Below, one piece after another: positions 29,534 to 43,242 of a DNA stretch of 64,000 nucleotides (positions within the stretch are counted from its first letter, which is position 1; each line of letters begins with the position of its first letter). A program made the position numbers and the translations under genes. Source of the DNA: Chrysoperla carnea (taxonomy: Eukaryota > Arthropoda > Insecta > Neuroptera > Chrysopidae); NCBI RefSeq assembly GCF_905475395.1, contig NC_058337.1, positions 139,569,172 through 139,633,171 of the forward strand. Reading direction: 5' to 3'. Below the pieces are notes generated by a model. The model saw only the letters and a program-made list of their open reading frames with translations. It was not told the DNA's origin and ran no database searches.

Positions 29534-32116
29534 TATACAATCATATGGCGTGTGGATAGTATTTGTATTTACAAAAATTTCAATGTACTTGTTATATACG
29601 CAGCACTAATGTTACACAATACGTTAGCTACATAGCTACAGATATACTGCTATAAGCGTGTCGGCGCGCGCACAACATGTTGGTAATGCGAACCCATAAC
29701 ATTTTCCCCTACCAAAAAGTGCCTAACATCGCTAGAGTTTTTACTTCAAAAATGCACATTCACCGAACTTGCTAAAACTGCCGAACTACTTGAAACACCC
29801 TGTGATACTCTTGTAACGTTATAGTAATGTTTTGAACATTATACATATAGATGCATGGTGTATATGTTGGGTATACGATCATTTTATTATAATGTAAGCG
29901 ATAACAATAGTTATTAGAGTTTTGGTTTGAGCGGTTTGAGTAATAACTGTATTTTTTATATACTATTAGATTTGATTGTATTTTGTTGGTTGTAGTACCA
30001 AAAATCAAAATTTATGATATTTTATATAGGTAATGTCGCCAAAACTATTATACTCATATTACATATTTATTTATGCCTTTTTTTACAGATATTTTGTTCA
30101 TTTTGTTTTTGAAATTTATTTAAAAATAAAAGATTATTGACACTGTCTTTCAAATAACAAAATTTTAGGTTAACAACCCTACAACCTCATTTAACATTGA
30201 CAAAAAAATTCTTAAAATTCTTCGTCTCAACCTCATCGCGAGATCATGTAGGGCGAATGGTGTCACGAATGTGACACAACTACCATACGGGGTTGAGTGG
30301 TGAAGTTGACACAAAAAATTTTTTAGAATAAATTTCTAGAAAGCTTAGCCCCAGAATTTATTAGCTTTCATTGTTTAATTTTTTTCGACCTAACGTAGAA
30401 AAATTGTTAAGAATTTTAAATTTTGTTAATAATTTTATTTTTTCTTTCTTGTTTTAGGTGAGTACCTGATTTTGTATCCATTTCTACATTCATTCTAATT
30501 GTTCGATAGCCAGGTAAGATTTCATTTATTAACTAGCTTTTGGTCCGCGTCAAATTTGATTTCGATTGATAATTTGAATTGGTTCAAACTCTAGCATAGC
30601 TTTTAGTGGTCTAAAAACAAAAACCACAAAAAATTTTGTTGGTAATATCTTTAGCCCTAAATGTCAAAATCAGTCAATCAGTCACGGAGGGTTGAAAGGG
30701 TGAGAAATGTTTTCCCGAAATTTTATATAAAGTTTTAATTTTTTTTCATATTATTCGAAAACTTAAGATACCTTATTTTAATCCCTGGCAAATTGTTATG
30801 TAAAAACTTTTAAAACTTCCTTAATTTTCGTTTTTAAAACATGCAAAAAACCAAATTTTTCGATATTTAAGCTGTTTTTTCATCTGGCTGCCATTTGATA
30901 AAAAATGGCGTTAATTGAAATCTTATCATGCTCGTTAGAAGATTCGAAATTTTTTCCGCTCGAAAGTTTGTTTATTTTACTTGAAATTGAGCTAAGAAAA
31001 GCTCCCGTTCGAACTTTTTCAAACAAGAGATTCACAAGTTAGAAGCTAAAAATTGGATTTTTTTGTTTTGTACTAAACTAAAAGGGACCCCTTGAAATTA
31101 ATGCTTTTGACAAACTTTCGGGCTAAAAAAGCAGGATAAAAATATATGGACGCGGCTCTCATTTTTCAGTTCAGTTTGAATCAAATTTTTCATAATAATA
31201 TGAACTATTTTCTTTTCTTAAAAATAAATTTTCTTAAAAACGAACGATTTTTAAAAAATCTCAAGTTAGTAAATATTTTTATTCGTAGAAAATTACGAAT
31301 TTCTCAAAAATATAATTAATTTTTCAGAAAAGTCACGTAGTTAGATAACATAAATTGTATCTAATGCGTAATTGTATAATTGAAGGTTATTGGATATCAT
31401 GCAGAAATTTTTAATCAAAAGAACAAATGAAATATTATTCTATTGAAAATAAATTTTTATTAGAAATGCATTTGTACCATTAAAAGTTCAAGTAAAATTT
31501 GTTTTTCAATCACTCATCTCAACCAATAAGAATTTGTTATTCCGTTTTATCAATTATTCCCATGTACAATTAGATTTTTGATTCGTATAGATCACTTACA
31601 AAAAACGCTTCGATTCATTCATAAATCAAGTTTTCAATGCCAATTTGTATACATTCAGATTTCTTTGTACATGATCTAGTTCACTATATTCGAATTTAAT
31701 TGTGTTGTCGGTAAAAATGGTCTTTTACATAGAAACGAGCAACATCATTATGTCATATGTAACAAAAAACTGTTTTTATTTATTGTTAACTTTATATAAC
31801 AAAAATATTATTTATGCTGTTTGAAATTATTTTTATATTTATTCACAATATTTTTATTGTGATCCTACTAACGTTTTTATTTTGAATAAATTTATATGTT
31901 ATAACATCACTAACTACCTTATGGGATGATAATATCATTCTATATATTAAGGGCTTCATGCCATTAGTCCATATCTGCCAAAACACAACTTTTCAAGCGA
32001 TTTAAAGTAATACAATTTGTATACCCTGTATAAATGAAATATACATAGAGGTACATAAATTTCGACCCAACGTCGTCGTTTTGTAACGCTTATTCCTACT
32101 ACGAGCAAATTTTTGA
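29534..32116. other. Interval without a gene
   Basis: 2.6 kb AT-rich. A 55-base block at 30459-30513 is bounded by TTTTAG and CAGGTAAGA and could be a small exon, but nothing supports it. A palindromic GTGTCACGAATGTGACAC is at 30260-30277. Confidence 0.45.
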
Positions 32117-32490
32117 TATTCGTTGTGTGTATAGTCATGGTAGGGACAATAAAATCGATGCCAGCGCTTCTAGTGAAAAATTTTGGCGATACAGGAGGCT
32201 GTTATGACTAATTTGCAATTCCTTACATGCTAATGTTATAGAAAATGTCAAATTAAAGTTTATGCATTAAAAATTGTGAAAATAAGAAATCAAATTGCAC
32301 AAATATCATTTTTCAAATGTAAATTATCATAATTATTTATTTAAATTTGTGAGACAATAATATTAAATTTTCAATGTAAGTCATAAATGCAATTCATACA
32401 ATTACATATGCATCCATACAATTCTATAATTAAAGTAGTGTATCGTTACCATGGAAACGCCTCCTATAAAACTCACGCACGGTGCGAATA
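32117..32490 (+). mobile_element. TATTCG...CGAATA MITE, copy 1
   Basis: 374 bases with ends TATTCGTTGTGTGTATAG and CACGCACGGTGCGAATA (imperfect inverted repeats). Interior contains GGGACAATAAAATCGATGCC, GCATTAAAAATTGTGAAAAT and GGAAACGCCTCCTATAAA. Three further copies are at 38480, 42348 (minus) and 43243. Confidence 0.85.
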
Positions 32491-32511
32491 TGTGTTCATA
32501 AAATCATTGGG

Positions 32512-33260
32512 TCGTGTAAACCTTTAGAGATAGAGCAAAAGTTTAAATATGTTTCTTACAAAAAAATAAACAATATTTTTGTTTGAACTATTTTTTTGTA
32601 CATCACTGTTTACCCGTGAGGGCGCAAATTAGATCAAAACTTAAATGCCCTTTTTCTCCAAAACTATAAAATATAGGTAGCTGAAAAGGAAGCACTTTCG
32701 AAATATTCGAAAGCCAATAATTGTGTTGGTTTCTTAAACTCTTCTTTAATTTAGAAAAAAAAAATTGCAAGAATTGACATTCAACACTTTCTATACATGG
32801 TATTTCAATAATTACTCAGTCAATTGTTTATTTTCACTTGCTTGAATTGTACTCGCTTAAACACCCGAACAAGACCCGAAAAAGAATTGAAATAAAAAAT
32901 TTAATAAAAAATGCTTTTTAAAGGACAAGCTTTTATTGTACTAAAAAGTACAATTATCTTCTACTTTTTAATACAATAAAAGCTTTTCCTTTAAAAAGTA
33001 TTTTTTTACATTGTATATATGAAATATATCGAGGAATACTAACATTAGTACCAAGTTCCCGGTTATCCGTTTGAATGTCCGTCCGTCCGTCGGTCCATGA
33101 AAAGCGTACTTTGGACATACAAAGTGACATGATTTCGTAAATGAGCCACATAAGTCAATTGGCATTTGTGTCCGTAGGACCCATCTTATAAAGCGTTAGA
33201 AATAGCACAAAATTTAAATATAAAAAATATTCTTAATAAAAAAAAAATGAACAACTTTTG
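32512..33260 (-). repeat. Interspersed repeat family 1, rearranged minus-strand copies
   Basis: Family-1 segments in minus orientation at about 32512-32640 (TTTACCCGTGAGGGCGC), 32785-32850 (CTATACATGGTATTTC and CAATTGTTTATTTTCACTTG) and 33000-33260 (GTCCGTCCGTCCGTCGG, AAATGAGCCACATAAG). The order suggests two overlapping or broken copies. A pair of inverted ~45-base strings (CTTTTTAAAGGACAAGCTTT and reverse) is at 32908-33002. Confidence 0.75.
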
Positions 33261-34180
33261 CGCCAATAAAAATTTTGACTCAAAAAGACTCGTAAACTTT
33301 TAATTTTCGACGTATTCAGTTTCTGGAAATTATTTATTATCTCAGCAATGTACTCTCAAATAGAATGTACTGGCAAAAAAATCTGAAAATCGACAAATTG
33401 AGTTATACGACTTTATGGCATGAAGCCCTCAATATATTAATAGATAGATACCTGTTTTATCGACAAAGTCAAACATATGTACGCAAAACTGTGATACTTG
33501 AAGTACACACTATGTTGAACTGATTTAATAAAAAAAAAACACTTTTGAACGTACAAACTATTCTTTTAATGAGCTAAAAAGTATGCATGGCATAGTTTGC
33601 AAATTGAATAAAAATATAATATATTATATTTAGTTAATATGAACTTTTCAATGTTAAAAATATAGGTTACATATCATAATAAAAATATTCATTTTTGTCC
33701 TTTTCTATTAAAAATAATTTTTTACATTACAATCATTAATTTTATTTAATTGGATTGATAACTGAAAAATATGATAAGAAGTAGCGAAACGTATAATTTT
33801 AATCAAATGAAATGATTGTAACATATTCAAAAAATATTGTTTAGATTTTTTAACGATACTGTCTTTGTACATTTTTATTTCTATAAACTAGTTAATTTTT
33901 AAAAGCTTCATTTAAGCATGTTTATTTCAAAAAATTATTTATAAAAGTTTTTAAAACTGTTTATAAGAAGATAACTTTTTGATTTTTTTGAAAATAGAAA
34001 AATGGAAGGTATACTAAGGGAATACTTAGAAAGTTAAAAAGGAGTAGGGAAAAATTATAGGAAGGGAGAGATATGCAACTAAGACTGGCTTAGTTATAGG
34101 AACAAATAACGTTAATATTTCGAAAATTTCAAAACAATTATTTGATTTTAATTTATATTATCATTTTTATTATAATACTA
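33261..34180. other. Interval without a gene
   Basis: AT-rich. Near 33425 TTTATGGCATGAAGCCCTCA echoes 31950 (GGGCTTCATGCCATTAG) in the inverse sense, so 31.95-33.43 kb may be bounded by short inverted ends. Confidence 0.4.
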
Positions 34181-34600
34181 GAGTGATACCCACTAGCTTC
34201 GCTGGGTTTAAAAGTAAAGATTGATAAAGCATACTCTCGCTTACCGCCTTTCTATAACACTCGAAATAATGGTAAGGATTGTTTTACACAGGTAAAATAT
34301 ATGTATGGTTTTCTATTTTTTTAAATGTATAATAGTCGTAATTATTCATTGAGTATATCAGAAAAGATGGCCGTGAAATATTTTATATTGACTATTTTTA
34401 CAGAAATCTGTAATTTATGGTAATGTCAAATTAAATTAATTTTAAAATTTTTAATTTTTATTAATATATCTTTATAAATTATATCTCATGTGTTATTCTG
34501 AAGTATGAGCTATATTTCTGTACAGTTTCAAAACCATTCGCTAGTTTTAGCGTGAAAGCGTAACAAACAAACATGCTTACTTTCGCATTTATAATATATA
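34181..34600 (+). repeat. Interspersed repeat family 4 (GAGTGATACCCACTAGC), copy 1
   Basis: Begins GAGTGATACCCACTAGCTTC, passes CACTCGAAATAATGG and GATGGCCGTGAAATATTTT, ends CAAACATGCTTACTTTCGC ATTTATAATA. This tail is familiar from many arthropod genomes. The inverse copy is at 37690-38060. Confidence 0.75.
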
Positions 34601-34756
34601 GATTTATAATATATTTAGTCTATTAAGTATTCATAGACGTACCCAACTTTAAGCTCAGGGAATGGCGGGGGTAAAGCAAGAATTATTGGTCTATTTCATA
34701 AATCCAACAGTTTTTTTTTTGGAAAAAACACATATTTATCCAACTAAGTCAATAGG

Positions 34757-35102
34757 GAATATTCATGAAACTCAAATTTGGTTCAAATATTTTTTTTCCT
34801 TAACTTTATTTGCTTAAAATTTTAACTAAACCATTATTTTAGTAATTAATATCTTTTTAATTACTTAAAATTAATTAATAAAAGTACAAATTCAGAGGAG
34901 AGAAATTCAAATTTCTAAAACGGAAATTCAAATTTTAATAAGCACGTCACGTAGTAGTATTTGGCTTGTCAGATTTGTTTGACATACTGTATGGTATTAA
35001 TTACTTATATTTTGTATGGTATTACATTGAGTTTTATATTATTCTACGGCTTTTTATTAGAAAACTTAATAATAATGTGTGTAAATTCTGTGTTCTAAAT
35101 TT
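34757..35102 (+). repeat. Interspersed repeat family 3, copy 2
   Basis: Matches 17805-18122, same orientation. Confidence 0.8.
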
Positions 35103-36536
35103 ATTTTTTAAAGTGTATATTATCCATTAGCAAGACAACAACCTAACGAAGAGCGTTTCTTAAAAAAAAAATTTCTTTTTTTTTAGCTATAATTATTTTT
35201 TTATTTCACAGTTTAATCGTTATATACGCTTATTGCTCAAACTGGACGTTCTAGCAATCACCGTATTTCATAATTTACTATAAAACATATAAAACGTATG
35301 AGTTTGCGATAGCTTCTCAACAAATAATTTATAACACGCATACGAGTATAGAGTAAGATCAAAATTGTTTTAAAAATAGGCGCTTTATAGTAATAATAAC
35401 AATCCTTTTAAATAATTTAATACCGCGTTAACCTCATTTTGTTGTACACAAATTTATATTATAAACTACATAAGAGAGAGTGTTGTACCTGGGATACACA
35501 TTTACATTTATTTGTGTTTTTAAGTCATTAAAGCCAATTAAAATAGTCATAATTAAATATTTTAATTGACTGGGTGTGGAGTTCCTATGGGTTTAATTTT
35601 TACCAAATTATGATGAAACAATGGTACAGTATGTTGTTTGATTCAAAACACACGACAATGTGTTTTATCAATGTCGTCAACATTTGTAAATACCTGAACA
35701 ACAGTAAAACAATTTTATTTTGAAATTCTAAAGCATCTTATTTCTATTTTACTTGATGATCAATGCCAATGAATTATCATTATTTCGAAAGTTTTCCTTC
35801 TTGAATGAATAATCCTTGTTTTTAAATAACGGTTTTCTCATAGATAATAATAACCTGTGGATTCGTTAAACTGCGTCACTCAAAGAAAAAGACAGAGGGT
35901 TATCGCTTTTCATGACGACAACGGGGAGCTTCAAGGGAACATGGCGTTCGCAATTCATTGTCAGTTTCATTTCACTTTTAATCGAAGCTTGTTTGTTAAA
36001 TTGTTGATTATTTATTAGGTGATGTATAAATTGTGTTGTTATATATTTTTAAGAGCTTGGGCAAAATTTGTTATAGCGTAAAAAGGGGCCAAAAAAACTT
36101 TAGAAAAAAATTGTATCCATGGTACTACACATTACCTTAATAGAATAGATACTCTCCGTTCGTATTCTTTTGTAATATATTTACATGATCGTAAAAATAT
36201 GTTCGATAGATATATATTTCTTTGCCAATAAATTATCAATACTTATCAAGTTTATATTTTATTATTAGCTGTAAATATATACAAAAGTACTTTAAAAAAT
36301 CCAATTTTATAAATATGTGTATATATTATCATCAAACTGTATGTATACTGTGTCTATGTTCTAGACATGGAGTTACATGATGGTTTTAACAGGGTCAATC
36401 TATATTCAGTTTTTGTAAGTAGTTTACATTTTGAATTGTGTATGGGCTGATAAGATATTTGTGCCATCTATTGACAAAAACTATAAATAATTGGGGAGAG
36501 TTAAAACAAATGAACATATTATGTCAAAAATTATAT
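35103..36536. other. Interval without a gene
   Basis: AT-rich. A slightly GC-richer stretch at 35865-35990 has no splice-bounded frame. No feature recognised. Confidence 0.5.
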
Positions 36537-37085
36537 TAAAACAAGTGAAAACAAACAATTGACTGAGTTAATTGTTGAAATACCATGCATAGTCAGTGTT
36601 GATTTCTTTATCACGTTACACATACAAACATGTGACACATACATAACTGATAATCAAGTATAGTACATATTATAAAATTTCCGCCTAATTGGCGCCCTCA
36701 CGGGTAAACAGTGATGTTTACGAAAAAATGTTTCAAAAAAAAGTTTAATTTTTGATAAGGAACATTTTTTATATTTAAACTTTTGTTCTATCTCTAACGG
36801 TTTACAAGATGGGTCCTACGGACCCAAGACCCAATTGACCTATGATGCTCATTTACAAACTTGACCTCACTTTTTACGTCCTGAGTACGCTGTAAAAATT
36901 TCAGCTCGATATCTTTTTTCGTTTTTGAGTTATCGTGTCCACAGACGGACGGACGGACAACCGGAAATGGACTACTAAGGTGATTTTATGAACACCTACG
37001 ACCAAATTTTTTTCCTAGCATCATTATTTTTAAGCGTTACAAACTTGGGACTGAACTTAATATACTATGTACATGGTATAATTAG
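36537..37085 (+). repeat. Interspersed repeat family 1, full-length reference copy
   Basis: Runs from AAACAAGTGAAAACAAACAA to ACTATGTACATGGTATAA. Includes CGCCCTCACGGGTAAACAGT, ATGGGTCCTACGGACCCAAG, CCACAGACGGACGGACGGAC and GACTACTAAGGTGATTTTAT. No frame longer than chance. 37086-37689 after it is featureless. Confidence 0.9.
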
Positions 37086-37689
37086 TTATCACACTCTTTA
37101 AAAAGGGAATTTTAGGTATGTTTTATGTTTTTAAGAAAAAAAGTATTGAAATTTTACATTATTAAAAACAAAAGAATGTCATATGAAAAAAAACAGTTCA
37201 GATTAAACCCTTAAATAGTGGTAATAATACTTATAAATATTTTGATTAAAATGTATTTGTTTTTGACGCCTTTACAATATTTTTAGAACCCTTTTTTACG
37301 TTTACGTCATACAAATTGCCTAGTTGAGTAGAGGACTAATCACGTGACGGCCGGACTACTTTAAACACAAATTATGTTCAAAAGTTTAGAACACTTACTT
37401 TTCTAATACAACTGTAACCATCAAAAAATGTTAATAGTTAAAATGTTAAGTTAAAGTCTTACACATGAGAAGGCAACACCGGATGGAATAACATTTGAAA
37501 AATTAGTAGTTTACAAGAAAAATAAATTATAAAGTTTTATAGATCAACTAGTATTTTTAAATTGTATATTCAAGTAAATTGAAAACTTTTTACTACTCAA
37601 TAAGTAGATTTATATTGTACAAATTTTTATCCAATACTTATTGCAATTTTTCAATTTATATACTATAATATGGATGTATTATACATAAA

Positions 37690-38060
37690 AACCTTCCTCT
37701 TGAATCACTCTATCTATTAAAAAACCGCATCAAAATCCGTTGCGTAGTTTCAAAGATTTAAGCGTACAAAGGGACATAGGGACAGAAAAAGCGACTTTGT
37801 TTTATACTATGTAGTGATTACCATAAATTACAGATTTCTGTAAAAATAGTCAATATAAAATATTTCATGGCCATCTTTTCTGATATACTCAATAAATAAT
37901 TACGACTATTATACATTTAAATAAATTGAAAACCATACATATATTTTACCTGTGTAAAACAATTTTTACCATTATTTCGAGTGTTATAGAAGGGGGATAT
38001 GCGAGAGCAATCTTTATCAATTTTTACATTTAAGCCCAGCGAAGCGGGTGGGTATCACTC
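37690..38060 (-). repeat. Interspersed repeat family 4, copy 2
   Basis: Minus-strand relative of 34181-34600 (GGTATCACTC at its right end, TTACAGATTTCTG, GAGTGTTATAGAAG). Its left part holds CGCATCAAAATCCGTTGCGT and GGGACAGAAAAAGCGACTTT, a tail familiar from other arthropods that copy 1 lacks. Confidence 0.75.
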
Positions 38061-38404
38061 TAGTATTATATATATTCATCCAATATAAACAGAGTATATA
38101 TGAAATTTATTGAATAGTTGACAGGTTAATTATATAGAATCAACATTTAAACTTGGCTAGGTGTATTTTCGAATATCATATTAAATTCACTGATAATTTT
38201 ATATCAGTTAGCAGTAACCTAGATTTATCATAATATATAACAGAAATCATAACAAACCCCTGTTTATTTCGAGCTAGATTTTAATCTGTATACTGAAGTC
38301 ATTTGAAGCTTTACTACTAAATTTTTCAAAACTGAAATAAAAGTATCTTTTTCAAAAATTTTGATCGAAGTCTAATTTGCGATTTTCCGAGAGGTTATGG
38401 AAAA

Positions 38405-38990
38405 TGAAATTTTTCCAGCTTTTCTGTTAATTTGACTTTATTTCGAGTCGATCGGTAAAAATCCCATCTTTGAAGCATGTATTCGCTGTGTGCGTAGTCA
38501 TGGTAGGGACAATAAAATCGAGGGGTGTTACGATTAATTTGCAATTCTTTACATGTTAATGATTAATTTGCAATTCTTTACATGTTAATGTAAAGTATCA
38601 AATTAAAATTATTGAAAAACACTAATTAATTAAACTTAATGCATTAAAAATTGTGAAAATAAGAAATCAAATTGCACAAATATTATTTTTTAAATGTAAA
38701 TTATCTTAACTATTTATTTAAATTTGTGAGACAATATTATTAAATTTTCAATGTAAGTCATAAATGCAATCCATAAAACGCCTCTTATAAAACTCACCCA
38801 CAAAAATCGTTACTGTTAGTACTTAAAGTGCAACAAGGCCCAAATTTTTTAGAGCTTTAAACTACAAACAAAAATTAAATTCATATTAAAAATCTGATTT
38901 TTTCATAGACTTTTTGAGGGATGAAAATCGTAAAAATCACGTTTTGGTGGTAATGTTGCTAAAATTTAAAAGTAGCTTAAATTGAAACTT
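38405..38990 (+). repeat. Interspersed repeat family 5, interrupted copy
   Basis: TTTATTTCGAGTCGATCGGT at 38440 and AAAAATCTGATTTTTTCATA near 38888 are both shared, in the same order, with 56650-56920. Here the TATTCG MITE sits between the two halves, so the MITE inserted into this repeat. Confidence 0.7.
38480..38803 (+). mobile_element. TATTCG...CGAATA MITE, copy 2 (3' eroded)
   Basis: Begins TATTCGCTGTGTGCGTAG; inner sequence as in copy 1 with a short internal tandem duplication of TTAATTTGCAATTC; the right end stops at ACTCACCCA without the final CGAATA. Confidence 0.8.
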
Positions 38991-39189
38991 ACGTTTTAAA
39001 AAATTGGATTTAACCCAAAAAATTAACAAAAGGATTTTCGACATTATAATATTGAATATATAATACATAATTATTGTATATAAAATTTTATGTAAGACAT
39101 TTATAGACAGAAAAAAAATGGTAATTCGATTAATTTAAGAAGTTGATTCATAGTTGTTGAAGTTGATTCATAGAAGTTGGTCATACTGA

Positions 39190-39612
39190 AAAGTATGACC
39201 AAAATTTAGTAGGATTACATACCTGGTTAATCAAAATTGGATAAAATTTGGATGTGAGATAGCAAAATTAAAATTTTTGGATCCTGATGACGTCAGAAAG
39301 TTAAAAAATTCGGTTTTATTTTTATAACGTAGGCAAATTTGATCCGATCTTCTTGGAATTTTTTTTGAAACCCACTAATTTTGGGTTATCTTTTAAAGCT
39401 GTGATGTCAGTTTTTTGCTAGCTATGACTTATGTGCTTCGAGACCAGGACTCCACATTCTTGAAACCTATTAGAACTAGGTTAATTTTTATCAAAAATTT
39501 GAAAAGTATGACTTAAACTTAGTAGGATTACATACTTGGTTTATCAAAATTGGATAAAATTTGGATGTTAGAGAGCAAAATTAAATTTTTTAGATTCTGA
39601 TGACGTCATAAA
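39190..39612 (+). repeat. Two direct copies of a ~110-bp segment
   Basis: GAAAAGTATGAC, TTAGTAGGATTACATAC and TGGATAAAATTTGGATGT recur at about 39190-39300 and 39508-39612, each ending in GATGACGTCA. Confidence 0.85.
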
Positions 39613-40261
39613 ATTCATGAAACTGTTGTCTATACAAGTATGGTAGATAGTATAACTACTAAAAATGTTTGTTCAACAGTACGGTATCCTAAACAAGGTC
39701 TACAAATTAATTTATTCACCCGTTATTAACAATATGTTGACATGTATTAAAATATAACTGATAATAATATTTATTAAAAAAAAATTTGTATTTAGTAGTT
39801 ATTTAAACAATAATTTATTTAAATCATAATAAACAATAAGTTAACATGTATAATATTATTATTTATACAATGTGTTTAAAAATTATAGCTACGTAGTTCA
39901 ATTCAAAATATATTATAAATTAACTTCAAATGTATTATTGTTCTGCCACCTCTCCGATGTTTGGCTGGAGTTCAGGTGTCCTCAGCATAGAAGTAATAAC
40001 ATAGAACTGTAATGTGGCCATCCAAACGGTTGATCGTTATAGAGAGAGGCCTAAAAAAAGTACGCATATAGCTGTCTTCGTCTGTCTTATATTATCTCTA
40101 TGAAATACACAGACATGTATGTGTTTACACTTATTAATATTCGCGCTTTGATTAACTGCGAGACAAAGAGGGAGGACGGTCGGGTTTCCTATGCTTTTGG
40201 TCATCAGTCTCGGGACATAAGTAGTATACAGCTACCTATATATATACTATATGATGTTTCT
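39613..40261. other. Interval without a gene
   Basis: Includes a GC-richer stretch (about 39940-40220) with no open frame or RNA fold that I recognise. Confidence 0.45.
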
Positions 40262-40665
40262 TAACATAATTTGGCGCTCACGGGTAAACAATGATGTTTA
40301 CGAAAAAATGTTTCAAACAAAAGTTGTTTTTTTATAAAGTTCTTTACGTTTTTATCTATCTCTAACGGTTTATAAAATGAGTCCTACGGACCCAAGACTC
40401 AATTGATCGATGTTGCTCATTTATGAACTCGACCTCACTTCCTACGTCCTGAACACGTTATAAAAATTTAAGCTTGATATCTTTTTTCATGTTTTTAAGA
40501 TATCGAATTGTCAGACGGACAGACAACGGAAAATGAACTAATTAGGTGATTTTATGAACACTTATCCCAAAATTTTGTTCGTAGCATCAATAGTTTTAAG
40601 CGTTACAAACTTGTAACTAAACTTAGTATACCTTGATATATTTCATATATACATGGTATAGAAGA
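40262..40665 (+). repeat. Interspersed repeat family 1, 5'-truncated copy
   Basis: GGCGCTCACGGGTAAACAAT through CTTGATATATTTCATATATA with all inner blocks. Confidence 0.87.
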
Positions 40666-42347
40666 TGTGTCCTAAATTCGGCAATCCAATGAGAAAATGA
40701 TCAAATCTTTGTGCTAAAATTTATTTATCCTTCGGATGTTGCGATTTTTGGAGCTAGCAATCCTTAACATTGAACATGTAATTTCTAGCAATTAGTATCT
40801 TGCTGAAGCATAGCTTTGGATCTAGGAAAGCTTGTGTTCAAAATTTTGAAACACTCGGTAAATTGATATTTATATTATTTTAAATGTATTAATTAATATT
40901 GCAAATTATTGAATAATAACTTTTATTATTTTTGATTTAAAACAACAACTGTTGGGTTTACGTATTGAATATAGCACTACAGATAGGTAGATATATAATG
41001 AATAATTTTTATTCAACCATATTTTAATTTCATTCAGCCAGACATTTATTAATATCAAAAAATATAAATTTTCTAATTGAAATGTTTAAACAATTTATTG
41101 TGATGTTTTATTTTGTTAAATTCAATTTTATTATGCTGGTAAATAGGTATAGGCTGATCAAATTCGACTTAGAGGAAGCTGGTCAAAAATGATCCCCCTA
41201 AGAAAATATATTTGAATCTAAATTTTTTTGATCTGTTCTAATTTTTTGATCTGTTTAAATTTTTAGAACTATTCAATATTTCTCAAAATAAGGCATGGAC
41301 AAACGTGGAGTAGAGAAGACACTCATACTTCTGTATCTAAAATACGAGTAAGACAGTGACAACCTAACCAGTGACAACCAAAAATACGAGTACGACAGAG
41401 AGACAACATTTTTTTTCTACCTATCTCATTACTATAAGAGAAACTGAGATAGGTAGACGAGTCGTAAGCCCGTCTCGCTTTCTCGTCTATGAGTAATGCG
41501 GATTTGAATAAAGAGACACACAATAAAGTTTATGGCACCCAATAAAGTTATAACAATGGTGACTTCGACTTAAAATAACTCGCATATGTCTGGTCAAAAG
41601 GGATCGTTTTGACCGACCTTGTAAGGATAGTGGGTAAAATGATACAATTGCATTTTTTATCAAACAGTTCACATAAAATATAAACTGTTCTTTTAGATTG
41701 CATCAACGATTAGTATGAAAATAAAAATCACTGGTAAATTTATCTAAATCAAAACATTCAAGACTCGTTACATGATGGGGGATCATAGTTTTACAAGCTA
41801 AATGGTGATCATTTTAGCCTATGTAAAGAGGATCATTTTACCCGTAACGACATTTTTGAATTTCGTCTTAAAAACGAACCTTAAAATTTATTATACGCCG
41901 ATGAAAATGTGTTATAATATTATTAAAAGTCAACAAAAGCCAACAGTAAACACAGTCAGTCGGAAAAAACTAATGCAAAAAAAGAAATTTTACGGTGAAA
42001 TTTGTCTAACCATAAATCATAAGTAGTAAAATTAATATTTTTGCCCTGAGGGATCATTATAGACAACTTTCCCCTAGAATCGTCTCAATGTCACGAAGTC
42101 TCGAGGTAAAACCTAATTTCTTAAATTAAATGACATTGAAATTATCTGATGGAAAAATTGACCAACCATGTATGGTATGTAGAAAATTTCCACTCATCAT
42201 TGAATATAAAACGTCATATATGATTTTCCTTTAATTTTGTAGGTCGAGTTGAAATAGAATGTGACACACGAAACAATTTCATAATGTCTTAACAATTTTA
42301 ATTTAATCAAATCAAAAATTATATTTATACCATGTATATATGTAATA
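40666..42347. other. Interval without a gene
   Basis: AT-rich. At 41320-41480 there is a duplicated AAATACGAGTA(A/C)GACAG motif and an inverted CTACCTATCTCA / TGAGATAGGTAG pair. Small frames (60-75 codons) look random. Confidence 0.5.
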
Positions 42348-42745
42348 TATTCGCACCGTGCGTGAGTTTTATAGGAGGCGTTTCCATGATAACGATACTC
42401 TACTTTAATTATAGAATTGTATGAATGCATCTATAATTGTATGGATTGCATTTATGACTTGAAAATTTAATATTATTGTCTGACAAATTTAAATAAATAA
42501 TTATGATAATTTATATTTGAAAAATAATATTTATGCAATTTGATTTCTTATTTTCACAATTTTTAATGCATTAAGTTTAATTAATTAGTGATTTTCAATA
42601 ATTTTAATTTGAGATTTTCTATAACATTAACATGTAAAGAATTGCAAATTAATCATAACAGCTTCCTTTATCGCAAAAATTTTTTACTGGAAGCACTGGC
42701 ATCGATTTTATATTGTCCCTACCATGACTACACACACAACGAATA
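42348..42745 (-). mobile_element. TATTCG...CGAATA MITE, copy 3
   Basis: 398 bases, minus orientation: TATTCGCACCGTGCGTGAG at the left and TACACACACAACGAATA at the right. The best complete copy of the family. Confidence 0.88.
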
Positions 42746-43242
42746 TCAAGGTATACTAAGTTTAGTCAAAAGTTTGTTACTGACGCTACGATCTTAATAC
42801 GAATTAAATTTTACAAAGTTTATAAATATCTTTTCTCACATAATATTAAAAAAAAAAAAAAAAGTTGATAAAACCTAAATGAATGATCCCTCACCTTGAT
42901 AATTTTTGATATTATATAAAAATAAATAAAAAACAAAATTTTTAATACATTTATTATTAAAAAATATTAAATAAACCACTAAAACAAAATTTTTTATAAT
43001 TTTTAGGAATTTTTACATAATTTTAAAAAATAATTGTTTTCTATATCTAGCCAGGGTATCGTCCAAAAAAAATATCTACTTGTGGTTTATATAAATTTTT
43101 TTTTTTTTCATATAAAATTTTTAGTCGGCATTCCTTTATTTACATTAATTTTTTTTTTTTTTAATATTGTAATTTGGAATTTAATAATTTATTTAAAACA
43201 TTCTTGTATATATAAAATACAGTTGGAAAAGTTTATAACGGC

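Noticed and set aside
28648-29804. CAGGGTGT / ACACCCTG ends around the TTAA MITE as a larger mariner-type element
   Set aside because: Only eight terminal bases agree and there is no TA duplication.
30459-30513. 55-base block bounded by TTTTAG and CAGGTAAGA as an exon
   Set aside because: Isolated, AT-rich, no neighbouring exons or frame.
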